Shown here: one piece after another, positions 17,529-25,226 of the stretch
Layout of the letters: the number at the start of each line of letters is the position of its first letter
How positions within the stretch are numbered: the stretch's first letter is position 1
Assembly: GCA_015056945.1 (NCBI GenBank)
Contig: SVFH01000021.1
Coordinates: 1-49,057, forward strand
Direction: 5' to 3'
DNA: 49,057 bases
Origin: Lachnospiraceae bacterium
GTDB taxonomy: Bacteria; Bacillota; Clostridia; Lachnospirales; Lachnospiraceae
Notes under the pieces: generated by a model
Seen by the model: the letters and a program-made list of their open reading frames with translations, nothing else
What the model was told of the DNA's origin: nothing
Database searches by the model: none
Translations under genes and position numbers: made by a program

Positions 17529-17912
17529 CTATCCCGGGAAATGTTCCAACATATCGATAAACGCCAGTAAAAGCGGAACACCTAAGATTACTATATAAAT
17601 TTTGGCAAATATTTTAATCTGCGACGCAACAGCTGAAAAACCTGCATCCTGGCATATCCCTGACGAAACTTCACTCAAATAACTAACCCCTAATGCTTTC
17701 AATAAAATTCCTAATTGTCCTGACGCATTAGCCTTCTGAGCCAACAAATGCAAATTTTCTGCAAGAATGCCTATTTTCTCAAGTGAAAAATAAAGGATAA
17801 CCAAACCAATTGCAGCTCCTGTCAGCATTCCGTATATCATTTTTTGAGTTTTCAATTCAATTGCCACAAAAACAGCAATTAAAGAAAGTGCTGCAATTTG
17901 AATAACCTCCAT
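17529..17912 (-). CDS. spoIIIAD: Stage III sporulation protein AD
   Basis: Small membrane protein (127 residues) of the SpoIIIA complex with about four hydrophobic stretches. The family signature SYLSEVSSGICQDAGFSAVASQIKI followed by FAKIYIVILGVPLL is clear. ATG start with GAGGTG upstream. It lies 20 bases after spoIIIAC, to which it is related in its second half. Confidence 0.93.
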   Translation of the reverse strand: MEVIQIAALSLIAVFVAIELKTQKMIYGMLTGAAIGLVILYFSLEKIGILAENLHLLAQKANASGQLGILLKALGVSYLSEVSSGICQDAGFSAVASQIKIFAKIYIVILGVPLLLAFIDMLEHFPG

Positions 17913-17932
17913 TCAGACACCTCTTTTCGTTT

Positions 17933-18127
17933 TTATAATTGAAACATTGCTTTAATCGTTTCAAAAAGATCGTATATATATGGTACAATCCATGACAAAA
18001 CAAGAATCAGTCCTGCCAGACTGACCAGAAAAGACTGTTCTTCCCTGCCACTGTGTTTCAACACTTGTCCCAGAATCGTTACCAGAACACCAACTGCCGC
18101 TATTCTAAAAATCATACCTACATTCAT
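17933..18127 (-). CDS. spoIIIAC: Stage III sporulation protein AC
   Basis: A 64-residue protein with two membrane helices (MIFRIAAVGVLVTILGQVL and FLVSLAGLILVLSWIVPYI). Its length and the 'KHSGREEQSFLVSLAGLI' turn are typical of SpoIIIAC. ATG start with AAGGTG about 8 bases upstream. Confidence 0.93.
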   Translation of the reverse strand: MNVGMIFRIAAVGVLVTILGQVLKHSGREEQSFLVSLAGLILVLSWIVPYIYDLFETIKAMFQL

Positions 18128-18143
18128 TTACGTTCACCTTCTA

Positions 18144-18659
18144 CTAGAGAAATATAATGCACAACATACACCCCACAGAGAAACCAAGACAAATTGAAAG
18201 CCGCCCCTTCTCCTTTTTATCTTTGCCCGCAGCATTAATCAACGCATCTAATGCAACTCCCAGTTCATCCAATGTTTTTACAGGTTGCGCCGCAAATTCT
18301 GCATTTCCAAAACATGCCACATTCTTTAAAGTTGCAAGTTCTTTCCATTCCAACTTTCTCTGCAGTATTTCAATTCCGTTCTCCCAAGCCTCCGAAAAGC
18401 TGTAAAGTCTTTTATCTTCCAATTCTTCGTAAATAGATTCTAAAAAATCAGAATACGGTTCTTTACAGCCTTTTGAAACCTCAAGACAGCATTCTCCAAA
18501 TGTCAAATGCCCTTTTTCCAGCGCTATGGAAAGATTAGAAATGACCTGCTTAAAATAAAGCAGTTCGCAATACTTTTTTTCATAGTTCCTTGCAGAAGCA
18601 AGTCCATATCCGATACATCCGGTAAGAATCAATAAGAACGGTACGAATTTAACTAACAT
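18144..18659 (-). CDS. spoIIIAB: Stage III sporulation protein AB
   Basis: A 171-residue protein with an N-terminal membrane helix (LVKFVPFLLILTGCIGYG), a cytoplasmic helical domain, and a C-terminal membrane helix. Family features are 'YEKKYCELLYFKQVISNL', 'E.GHLTF' and the near-C-terminal RLSICLGFSVGCMLCIIFL. In its fold it is related to GspF-type secretion proteins and partners the ATPase SpoIIIAA. It overlaps the spoIIIAA end by 11 bases (coupled translation). Confidence 0.92.
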   Translation of the reverse strand: MLVKFVPFLLILTGCIGYGLASARNYEKKYCELLYFKQVISNLSIALEKGHLTFGECCLEVSKGCKEPYSDFLESIYEELEDKRLYSFSEAWENGIEILQRKLEWKELATLKNVACFGNAEFAAQPVKTLDELGVALDALINAAGKDKKEKGRLSICLGFSVGCMLCIIFL

Positions 18660-19623
18660 TGCATCCCTCCGAATTATTCAGTCCAGAAAGGTCTTGCAGT
18701 GTGAAAACTTCCTTTTTAAAGCAACAGTTTTCATCCAAAACAACCACTCGCTCAAACTTATTTCTGCAAAATAACGACAAAAGCAGCGGTCTGTTTAGCA
18801 CAGCTTCGATTCCGTTCGCATGTGCACTTGCAATGATTGAGCATCCCATAAAAAAAGCTTTTTCAATCATGTGGATTTCGGCATCTTCCCCTAATTCATC
18901 CATCGCAATTACTTGCGGGGACATACTGCGCAAAAGCCGTAAAAATCCATCCGTTTTATTGCAATTGGTATAAACATCCGTATGTATTCCGATATGATGT
19001 TGCGCTTCCCCCATATAACAGGCCGCAATTTCGCCTCTTTCATCAATCACCCCAACTTTAAGGGGATTGTTACAATATTCTCCGTCAGAAATACATCTTA
19101 TTAAATCCCGTAAAAGAGTAGTTTTTCCACACATCGGAGGCGAAATAATCAACGTACTGCATAATCGATTTTTATCAAAAAGTTTTGGAAGCAAATCTCT
19201 TGCACAGCCAATAATTTCATGTGCAATACGGATATTAATCCCACTGATATATTTCAGATTTTCTACACCGTTTTCTCCCCATACAACCTGTCCGACTACA
19301 CCAATACGATGACCACCGCAAACAGTAAAGAACCCTTGTATCAGTTCTTCCCTGAATGCATATAAGGAATATCTGCACAAATGCTGTATCCACAATTGCA
19401 CCTCTTTCATGGATACATTCCTTAAATTTTGCATGTTCTTTACAAGAACTTGTCCGGTTCCCGCGTAGTATCTTCCTGTTCCGGTTTCAACACATATCGG
19501 TGCCGCACACCTTATTCTTATTTCATAAATTTCCTTGCTCATTTGCCAAGTCAGTTCATACAGCCATTGAAACTCTTTCGGAAACAATAATCTGTATGTA
19601 TCCTTTCTAATATCCGCTTCCAT
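18649..19623 (-). CDS. spoIIIAA: Stage III sporulation protein AA, secretion-type ATPase
   Basis: Cytoplasmic mother-cell ATPase, related to type II/IV secretion ATPases, that powers or gates the SpoIIIA channel. Walker A is SPPMCGKTTLLRDLIR (161-176) and Walker B VIAMDELGED (238-247); IDERGEIAACYMG and HANGIEAVLNRPLL are further family motifs. I chose ATG 19623 (324 residues), which has a perfect GGAGGTGA with 8 bases spacing. An in-frame GTG at 19650 and ATG at 19629 are excluded by lack of, or overlap with, that site. First gene of the operon. Confidence 0.95.
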   Translation of the reverse strand: MEADIRKDTYRLLFPKEFQWLYELTWQMSKEIYEIRIRCAAPICVETGTGRYYAGTGQVLVKNMQNLRNVSMKEVQLWIQHLCRYSLYAFREELIQGFFTVCGGHRIGVVGQVVWGENGVENLKYISGINIRIAHEIIGCARDLLPKLFDKNRLCSTLIISPPMCGKTTLLRDLIRCISDGEYCNNPLKVGVIDERGEIAACYMGEAQHHIGIHTDVYTNCNKTDGFLRLLRSMSPQVIAMDELGEDAEIHMIEKAFFMGCSIIASAHANGIEAVLNRPLLLSLFCRNKFERVVVLDENCCFKKEVFTLQDLSGLNNSEGCNVS

Positions 19624-19669
19624 TCTCATCACCTCCGAAACAAACAACACAGCATTGCTTGTCTTTTAC

Positions 19670-19697
19670 AATATATGAGACGGATTCTAAAATATTC
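19670..19697 (-). promoter_or_regulatory. Candidate sigma-E promoter of the spoIIIA operon
   Basis: On the minus strand GAATATT (19691-19697), 13 bases, CATATATT (19670-19677). This compares with the Bacillus sigma-E pattern of about KMATATT, 14-15 bases, CATACAMT: the -35 is perfect and the -10 matches 6 of 8. It lies just past the pnp terminator, about 40 bases before the spoIIIAA start, and sigma-E control of spoIIIA is established in Bacillus. Confidence 0.65.
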
Positions 19698-19699
19698 AT

Positions 19700-19735
19700 T
19701 AAAAAAAGAGTTGACGCATTTAAATCGTCAACTCT
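19700..19735 (-). terminator. Strong intrinsic terminator of pnp
   Basis: A perfect 10-bp stem, AGAGTTGACG (19707-19716) with CGTCAACTCT (19726-19735) and a 9-base loop, is followed on the minus strand by seven U (19701-19707). Confidence 0.9.
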
Positions 19736-19759
19736 TTCATAATGAATAGTTATCAAATT

Positions 19760-21847
19760 TTACTGGGGACAATCCTTGATGGAGAAGCTCATTCTTCCCA
19801 TCTTATCCTTACCAAGGCAGATTACCTTAACTTCATCTCCGAGTGTAAGTACATCTTCCACATGCTCAATTCTCTGTTTTGCAATCTTAGAGATGTGTAC
19901 CATACCTTCTTTGCCCGGAGCAAACTCTACGAATGCACCGAACTCTTTGATGCTTACTACTTTACCTTTGAACAACTGGCCTTCTTCAAAGTCTGTTGTA
20001 ATAGTCTTAATCATATCGATTGCGGCATCCATATCCTTCATATCTGTACCACAAACGCTTACAGCACCATCATCTGTGATATCAATCTTCACACCTGTTC
20101 TTGCAATGATTTCGTTAATGGTCTTACCTCTCTGACCAACAACATCACCAATCTTTTCAGGATCAATCTTAATCTGTACAATCTTAGGAGCAAACTCGCC
20201 AACTTCTTTACGAGGCTCTGCGATTGCCGGTTTCATGCAGTTATCCATGATGAAGAGTCTCGCTTCTCTACATCTTGCAATTGCACCTTCCACGATTTCT
20301 CTTGTAAGACCGTGAATCTTAATATCCATCTGAATTGCAGTAATACCATCTGTTGTACCTGTAACCTTAAAGTCCATATCACCGAAGAAATCTTCAAGGC
20401 CCTGGATATCTGTTAACAATACAAAATCATCGTCTGTTTCACCTGTTACAAGACCGCAGGAAATACCTGCAACCATCTTCTTGATAGGAACACCTGCAGC
20501 CATAAGAGACATACAGGATGCACAGGTAGATGCCATGGAAGTAGAACCGTTAGATTCAAATGTTTCAGATACGGTACGAATTGCATACGGGAATTCTTCC
20601 TCAGAAGGAAGCACTGCAACAAGCGCCTTCTCTGCCAATGCACCGTGACCGATTTCACGACGTCCCGGTCCGCGGCTTACCTTTGTTTCACCCACAGAAT
20701 ATGCAGGGAAATTGTAGTGGTGCATATATCTCTTTGCCTTCTCGTTGTCATCAAGACCATCAATCTTCTGTACTTCTGACAAAGGTGCCAATGTACATAC
20801 GTTACAAATCTGTGTCTGTCCACGTGTAAACATAGCAGAACCATGTACACGGGGAATGATATCTACTTCAGCTGCAAGACGACGAATCTGTGTCATTTCA
20901 CGACCGTCAGGACGCTTGCTGTCTTTCAAAATCATCTTTCTTACAGTCTTTTTCTGATACTGGTAGATTGCTTCTCCCAATACCGGAAGCCAGTCTTCCT
21001 TCTCAGCAAAAGCTTCTTCCAATTTAGCGGTAATAACACGGATATTCTCTTCTCTTACCTGTTTTTCATCGGTAAATACGGCTTCTTCCATCTCTGCAGG
21101 AGGAACGATTTCCTTAATTGCAGCAAACATTTCCTCAGGAATTGCACAGCTTGTATATTCATGTTTTGCCTTACCAACTTCTTTTACAATATCATTAATC
21201 CAAGCAATCAAAGTCTGGTTTACATCATGCGCCATATAAATTGCTTCAATCATTTTGGCTTCCGGCACTTCATTTGCACCGGCTTCAATCATAATTACTT
21301 TCTCAGAAGTAGATGCAACAGTTAACTGAAGGTCGCCGTTCTTCCACTGTTCCTGATTCGGGTTAATGATAAATTCACCATCAACAAGACCTACCTGTGT
21401 GGTTGCACAAGGTCCGCAGAAAGGAATGTCTGAAATACAGGTTGCTACTGCGGAACCAATCATTGCAACAAGCTCCGGACGGCAATCCGGGTCAACGCTC
21501 ATAACAAGGTTGTTTAATGTAACGTCATTTCTGTAATCCTTCGGGAACAAAGGACGCATAGGACGGTCAATAACACGGCTTGTAAGAATTGCATTCTCAG
21601 ATGCTTTTCCTTCTCTCTTATTAAATCCGCCGGGGATTTTACCTACGGAATATAATTTTTCTTCATACTCTACACTAAGAGGAAAAAAATCAATTCCGTC
21701 TCTGGGCTTCTCACTTGCTGTTGCAGTAGAAAGCACTGTTGTGTTGCCATAGTGCATAAAAGCTGCACCGTTTGCCTGTGCAGACACTCTGCCGATATCT
21801 ACGGAAAGAGTACGGCCTGCAAGTTCAATACTAAAAGTCTTGTACAT
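19760..21847 (-). CDS. pnp: Polyribonucleotide nucleotidyltransferase (PNPase)
   Basis: Phosphorolytic 3'-5' exoribonuclease of mRNA decay, acting as a trimer. The order is: first RNase PH domain (about 1-140, ending near GGFNKREGKASENAIL), a helical linker, the second and catalytic RNase PH domain (about 310-540, with RRLAAEVDIIPRVHGSAMF and KVSRGPGRREIGHGALAE), a KH domain (GDVVGQRGKTINEIIARTG) and an S1 domain at the end (FKGKVVSIKEFGAFVEFAPG). Length 695 is typical. ATG with AAGGAG upstream. It has a 238-base upstream gap containing a structured leader, which suggests self-regulation. Confidence 0.99.
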   Translation of the reverse strand: MYKTFSIELAGRTLSVDIGRVSAQANGAAFMHYGNTTVLSTATASEKPRDGIDFFPLSVEYEEKLYSVGKIPGGFNKREGKASENAILTSRVIDRPMRPLFPKDYRNDVTLNNLVMSVDPDCRPELVAMIGSAVATCISDIPFCGPCATTQVGLVDGEFIINPNQEQWKNGDLQLTVASTSEKVIMIEAGANEVPEAKMIEAIYMAHDVNQTLIAWINDIVKEVGKAKHEYTSCAIPEEMFAAIKEIVPPAEMEEAVFTDEKQVREENIRVITAKLEEAFAEKEDWLPVLGEAIYQYQKKTVRKMILKDSKRPDGREMTQIRRLAAEVDIIPRVHGSAMFTRGQTQICNVCTLAPLSEVQKIDGLDDNEKAKRYMHHYNFPAYSVGETKVSRGPGRREIGHGALAEKALVAVLPSEEEFPYAIRTVSETFESNGSTSMASTCASCMSLMAAGVPIKKMVAGISCGLVTGETDDDFVLLTDIQGLEDFFGDMDFKVTGTTDGITAIQMDIKIHGLTREIVEGAIARCREARLFIMDNCMKPAIAEPRKEVGEFAPKIVQIKIDPEKIGDVVGQRGKTINEIIARTGVKIDITDDGAVSVCGTDMKDMDAAIDMIKTITTDFEEGQLFKGKVVSIKEFGAFVEFAPGKEGMVHISKIAKQRIEHVEDVLTLGDEVKVICLGKDKMGRMSFSIKDCPQ

Positions 21848-22046
21848 TTCTCTTCTCCTTTATTAAGTAATATATTGATAGGCAGAAGAGCCGAAACTAC
21901 TACAAAACACACAACATTTCGTTATATACTTTGGAGTGGTCTCGGAAGCACCTTCTACCTCAACTACCAAATCAAATCATCTCCCGAGGGAGTCATGAGT
22001 TATTTATCCTCACGGATTTTTAAACATTATGGGAATCTCCCATACG
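21848..22046 (-). promoter_or_regulatory. Structured leader region upstream of pnp
   Basis: About 200 bases between the rpsO terminator and pnp hold several small hairpins on the minus strand: ATGGGA/TCCCAT with a 3-base loop (22029-22043), CTCC/GGAG with a 4-base loop near 21981-21992, and TGGT/ACCA (21937-21969) closing an inner GAAG/CTTC. No convincing -35/-10 pair was found. Control of pnp through RNA structure in its leader is known in Escherichia coli; equivalence here is inference. Confidence 0.4.
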
Positions 22047-22048
22047 AT

Positions 22049-22075
22049 AAAAAGGCGGACAAAACTGTCCGCCTT
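22049..22075 (-). terminator. Intrinsic terminator of rpsO
   Basis: A perfect 9-bp GC-rich stem, AAGGCGGAC with GTCCGCCTT (22052-22060 and 22067-22075), loop of six, followed on the minus strand by five U. It separates rpsO from pnp, which are often co-transcribed in other bacteria. Confidence 0.9.
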
Positions 22076-22085
22076 CTCTTTACAA

Positions 22086-22352
22086 TTACTTTCTGATTCC
22101 AAGTCTTTCAATCAAAGAACGGTATCTTTCGATGTCAGTTTTCTTTAAATAGTCAAGTAAACCACGTCTCTGACCTACCATTTTAAGAAGACCTCTTCCA
22201 GAATGGTAATCCTTGGGATTTTCTTTCATATGAGCTGTGAGTTCACGAATTCTCTCTGTAAGAATTGCAATCTGAACTTCAGGTGAACCAGTATCACCTT
22301 CACATCTTGCATACTCAGCAATAATTGCCTGTTTCTTTTCTTTTGATATCAT
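22086..22352 (-). CDS. rpsO: 30S ribosomal protein S15
   Basis: An 88-residue S15, binding the 16S rRNA central domain three-way junction. Typical segments: [36 protein letters not shown] and [15 protein letters not shown] start with AAGGAGGTTATCG upstream. It has its own strong promoter and a folded leader, consistent with S15 self-regulation, which is known in several bacterial groups. Confidence 0.99.
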   Translation of the reverse strand: MISKEKKQAIIAEYARCEGDTGSPEVQIAILTERIRELTAHMKENPKDYHSGRGLLKMVGQRRGLLDYLKKTDIERYRSLIERLGIRK

Positions 22353-22381
22353 AGCGATAACCTCCTTTTTTTTATTTTACA

Positions 22382-22426
22382 CCGTAACAAAGCAATAGGT
22401 CGGAGTGTCCTAAAACTCAGTCACGG
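22382..22426 (-). promoter_or_regulatory. Candidate S15 autoregulatory leader of rpsO
   Basis: On the minus strand CCGTGAC pairs with GTTACGG over 7 bp (22420-22426 with 22382-22388, one G-U), enclosing an inner GAGT/ACTC stem with a loop. This makes a compact two-level structure about 30 bases before the rpsO start, inside the expected 5' leader. S15 represses its own mRNA through structures in this place in other bacteria. Confidence 0.45.
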
Positions 22427-22441
22427 AATTCATACTGAATT

Positions 22442-22470
22442 AGTATAGCATACAGATTCTTTTCTGTAAA
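22442..22470 (-). promoter_or_regulatory. Sigma-A promoter of rpsO
   Basis: On the minus strand TTTACA (22465-22470), 17 bases, TATACT (22442-22447). Expected transcription start is near 22435, giving a leader of about 80 bases. Confidence 0.8.
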
Positions 22471-22478
22471 CCCCTTTT

Positions 22479-23597
22479 TTAATCAACTAAAATAGAACGT
22501 GCACAAAGCGGTGTACGATAATTTACATTAGAAATCTTAATACCTTCACGCTTGTTACTTGCGTGAACCACCTGACCGTTACCGATATATATCGCAACAT
22601 GGTTAATGGTCTTTCCTTTTCCGTAAAAAACCAGGTCGCCGGCTTTAATTTCACTCATGGAAACCGCCGTTCCGCATTTAGCCTGAGAACCCGAATAATG
22701 CGGTAATGTCACACCATATTTCTTAAATACACTTAATACAAAACCGGAACAATCGGCACCTTTCGTAAGACTCGTTCCTCCCCAGACATAAGGATTTCCG
22801 ATAAACTGTTTCGCATACTGGCACAAGTCAACGCGAACATCAGACACGCCTTCGCCATAAAGAAGTTCTGTCATTGTGATTGCCGTTCCAAGAGACTCTT
22901 CTATCTCAACAAACTCGGAAGAAACATACACAGCCTCATCGTCAAGATATACTTCTACCCATCCGTCGTCAAGCACAGCTGAAACTTCAAGTGCTTCACC
23001 TGTCGCAACCTGCGTAATGATTTCAGATTCCACATTCGGTTCCTGTCTGACGTTCAATCCGTTTGTATTTGAAACAGCCATCGGTGATACAATTGACTTT
23101 GCCTGTTTAAAAGCATCTACCCCTGTTAAAAGATAGTCCAGGCAAGCATAGCCTTCGACTTCTCCCGACTTAATCTGAGCCCATTTTCCGTCCGGCATGA
23201 TTTTAAGAATCTCACATGCTGTATTATTAGACATTTTACCAACAAGCTTACCGCTTTCATTTGGTTCTTTTCTAACATTTAAATGGTTATCTACTTTGGC
23301 AATACCTAAATTTGTATAACCCCAGAAATCAACATTTTCAATATCCGAAGGAGCAATTTTGCTTACGTCACAAGCATTATCAAGCACCTCTGCAACACCC
23401 GCTTCGGTAAACTGATCCGGGATTTCAACATTATGTACTTCCTCAGCCTGTTCAGCCGTTTCACTTACAACACCTTCTTCTGTATTATCAACAGACGAAG
23501 TTGCAACCGCAGGCATGTCCTTAACACCGACCAATGCGGCGGTAAGCGCTATTGTGATTGCAACCACTCCAATTCTTTTTATATATCTATAAAACAT
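22479..23597 (-). CDS. Secreted SH3b-SH3b-NlpC/P60 peptidoglycan endopeptidase
   Basis: A 372-residue exported cell-wall hydrolase. An N-terminal signal/anchor segment (about 8-25) is followed by a linker, two bacterial SH3 domains (about 98-158 and 175-232, each with 'LNVR.EPN'), and a C-terminal NlpC/P60 domain (about 255-372). Catalytic Cys283 lies in ADCSGFVLS, His333 in NHVAIYIGNG and the third residue His345 in VVHASN. It would cut peptide stems of peptidoglycan, typically between D-Glu and diaminopimelate. ATG start with GGAGATGACTT upstream. A strong promoter with a WalR-like box precedes it. No clear terminator lies between its stop and the rpsO promoter. Confidence 0.93.
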   Translation of the reverse strand: MFYRYIKRIGVVAITIALTAALVGVKDMPAVATSSVDNTEEGVVSETAEQAEEVHNVEIPDQFTEAGVAEVLDNACDVSKIAPSDIENVDFWGYTNLGIAKVDNHLNVRKEPNESGKLVGKMSNNTACEILKIMPDGKWAQIKSGEVEGYACLDYLLTGVDAFKQAKSIVSPMAVSNTNGLNVRQEPNVESEIITQVATGEALEVSAVLDDGWVEVYLDDEAVYVSSEFVEIEESLGTAITMTELLYGEGVSDVRVDLCQYAKQFIGNPYVWGGTSLTKGADCSGFVLSVFKKYGVTLPHYSGSQAKCGTAVSMSEIKAGDLVFYGKGKTINHVAIYIGNGQVVHASNKREGIKISNVNYRTPLCARSILVD

Positions 23598-23639
23598 AAG
23601 TCATCTCCAATTTATATTAAACACTTTAAAAAGCAAATT

Positions 23640-23656
23640 GTTACAAAATTGTTACA
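23640..23656 (-). promoter_or_regulatory. WalR-like box at the NlpC/P60 promoter
   Basis: On the minus strand TGTAAC, 5 bases, TGTAAC: an exact fit to the WalR (YycF) consensus TGTWAH-N5-TGTWAH. It starts 7 bases after the -10 box, at or just past the expected transcription start, a position from which WalR represses in Bacillus. Confidence 0.5.
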
Positions 23657-23662
23657 ATATAA

Positions 23663-23690
23663 ATTATACTCATTTTTATAGTTATGTCAA
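23663..23690 (-). promoter_or_regulatory. Sigma-A promoter of the NlpC/P60 gene
   Basis: On the minus strand a perfect TTGACA (23685-23690), 16 bases, and a perfect TATAAT (23663-23668). The leader is about 60 bases and AT-rich. Confidence 0.88.
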
Positions 23691-23728
23691 CAAGTTTTCA
23701 GGATTTCGTTCTTGTTAAAATTTGACTA

Positions 23729-25042
23729 TTATTTCAAGCGATTCTTAATTTCAACGGAGTATACCTGTCCGTCTTTTACATAAACCTTTACTTCTCCGTT
23801 GTCATCATCCGCTTGTTTAATATAGTAATAATCATAATCTTCCGACTTTTCATATTCATAATTTTCTAACAATGCAAGAAAATCATTTTCAGACATTCCG
23901 GGATACAAGCCACCGCTGCATTCAAAGCTGTCAACTTCTCCGTAAACATCGAAATCAACACTTTGTACCCAGCAATTACGTACAATTGTTCCGTAATCAG
24001 CAATATTTTTGATTGTAACCACCATGGAATTCTTTTTGTATTTAATAGTTATAACTCCGCTTCCGCCGCTTCCGATTTCAGTTGAAAGAGTTTCTTCATC
24101 AACTTCAAAGCCATGATCAATCATATACTGAAGCGGGCATGCCACACTGTAAAGAACACCATCCAATTCAAACTGTTTATCATAAACACTGTCACTTAAT
24201 GAAGTAGGGGGCTGATAGTTCTTCACCTCATCAGGTGTATCTTCATTGATTTCATAATTTCCGCCCTCTAATTCAACCATATTTTCAAGTTCAACTTCTC
24301 TAAGCCATCCTGTTTCTTTATCAACAGTCAATTTAACTCCGTTATAAATATCCAATTCGTAAGAAAGATTCCATGTATAATCGGTTTCCAATTCGTCAGT
24401 CGGTTCTCCGTAAGCATTTATAATATCTTCTCTTGTAGACTTGCCGGCAACAATTCCTCCCGGAAGCTCAATCACACAATCTTCATCAAAATTATATCCC
24501 TGACTAAGATTAAATTCAGAAATAGCACAATCTTCTAATGCAGCATTATTCGGTGTGAGGTTTGCAATACTTGTATGAATTCTCAAATCACCCTTTTCCC
24601 AATACTGTGAAAATGTATACTGGTTGGATTTCAGTTCTACCGTACGATCGCCATCAAACTCCCATCCCTTGGCTTCAAAATCCTTAAACCACATCGGAAC
24701 CTGGTATACTTCTCCGTCAAGTGCAAACTTAAAAGAATAGATATCATCTCCCAGTTCTGTATTATAATCTGCTGATGCTCTCGAAGACTCTTCTTCCTGC
24801 GGCTCTGCAGCAGTATCAGAATCATTCTCTAAATCATCGTCTTCATCAAACTCCTCTTCTGTTTCAGATTCATCTTCGAAATCAAATTCTTCATTCTCCG
24901 TTTCTGCCACTTCCGAATCTTTCTGCAAAGAATCTACCGCTAACTTTGCCAACTTACCGCAGCCTCCCAAAGAAAGACACAAACCGGCAATCCCGATTAA
25001 TGCAACCACTTTTTTTGCTCTTTTTGCAATTAATTTTTTCAT
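23729..25042 (-). CDS. Lipoprotein with two tandem copies of an unnamed domain
   Basis: A 437-residue predicted lipoprotein: a charged N-terminus, hydrophobic segment and lipobox LGGC with Cys28. Then follows a very acidic linker (about 45-95, runs of E and D). Two diverged copies of one domain come next: copy A about 97-260 (IYSFKFALDGEVYQVPMWF ... LPGGIVAGKSTREDIINAYG ... LREVELEN) and copy B about 275-437 (VYDKQFELDGVLYSVACPL ... CSGGLYPGMSENDFLALLE ... VYSVEIKN). I do not recognise the family; no catalytic motif is seen. The role is unknown, likely extracytoplasmic binding. It has its own strong promoter and is followed, without a visible terminator, by the NlpC/P60 gene. Confidence 0.8.
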   Translation of the reverse strand: MKKLIAKRAKKVVALIGIAGLCLSLGGCGKLAKLAVDSLQKDSEVAETENEEFDFEDESETEEEFDEDDDLENDSDTAAEPQEEESSRASADYNTELGDDIYSFKFALDGEVYQVPMWFKDFEAKGWEFDGDRTVELKSNQYTFSQYWEKGDLRIHTSIANLTPNNAALEDCAISEFNLSQGYNFDEDCVIELPGGIVAGKSTREDIINAYGEPTDELETDYTWNLSYELDIYNGVKLTVDKETGWLREVELENMVELEGGNYEINEDTPDEVKNYQPPTSLSDSVYDKQFELDGVLYSVACPLQYMIDHGFEVDEETLSTEIGSGGSGVITIKYKKNSMVVTIKNIADYGTIVRNCWVQSVDFDVYGEVDSFECSGGLYPGMSENDFLALLENYEYEKSEDYDYYYIKQADDDNGEVKVYVKDGQVYSVEIKNRLK

Positions 25043-25118
25043 AAATTCCTCACGAAATCAATTTTCTTCTATTAAATTGATCCCGCCACTCCTTTCTTTT
25101 ATTGTTCTTTCGTTTATG

Positions 25119-25147
25119 ATATTATCATTTATAAACTATATTGTCAA
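25119..25147 (-). promoter_or_regulatory. Sigma-A promoter of the lipoprotein gene, with palindrome over the -10
   Basis: On the minus strand TTGACA (25142-25147), 17 bases, TAATAT (25119-25124). A 13-base palindrome ATGATAATATCAT (25116-25128) covers the -10 and could be an operator. The leader is about 70 bases. Confidence 0.75.
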
Positions 25148-25155
25148 GCTTTTTT

Positions 25156-25208
25156 ATAAAAACACCCTCAAATTTCGAAACAATCAAATTGTCCCAAACA
25201 TGAGGGTG
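25156..25208 (-). terminator. Intrinsic terminator of the Na/Pi symporter gene
   Basis: An 8-bp stem, CACCCTCA (25163-25170) with TGAGGGTG (25201-25208), encloses 30 bases with an inner ACAAT/ATTGT stem. It is followed on the minus strand by five U. Confidence 0.75.
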
Positions 25209-25226
25209 CTCCAAAAGGATTAACTC

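Noticed and set aside
19742..20416. A 224-codon open frame on the plus strand opposite the end of pnp
   Set aside because: Cys/Asn-rich composition unlike a real protein, no ribosome site, and it runs through the pnp KH and S1 coding sequence.
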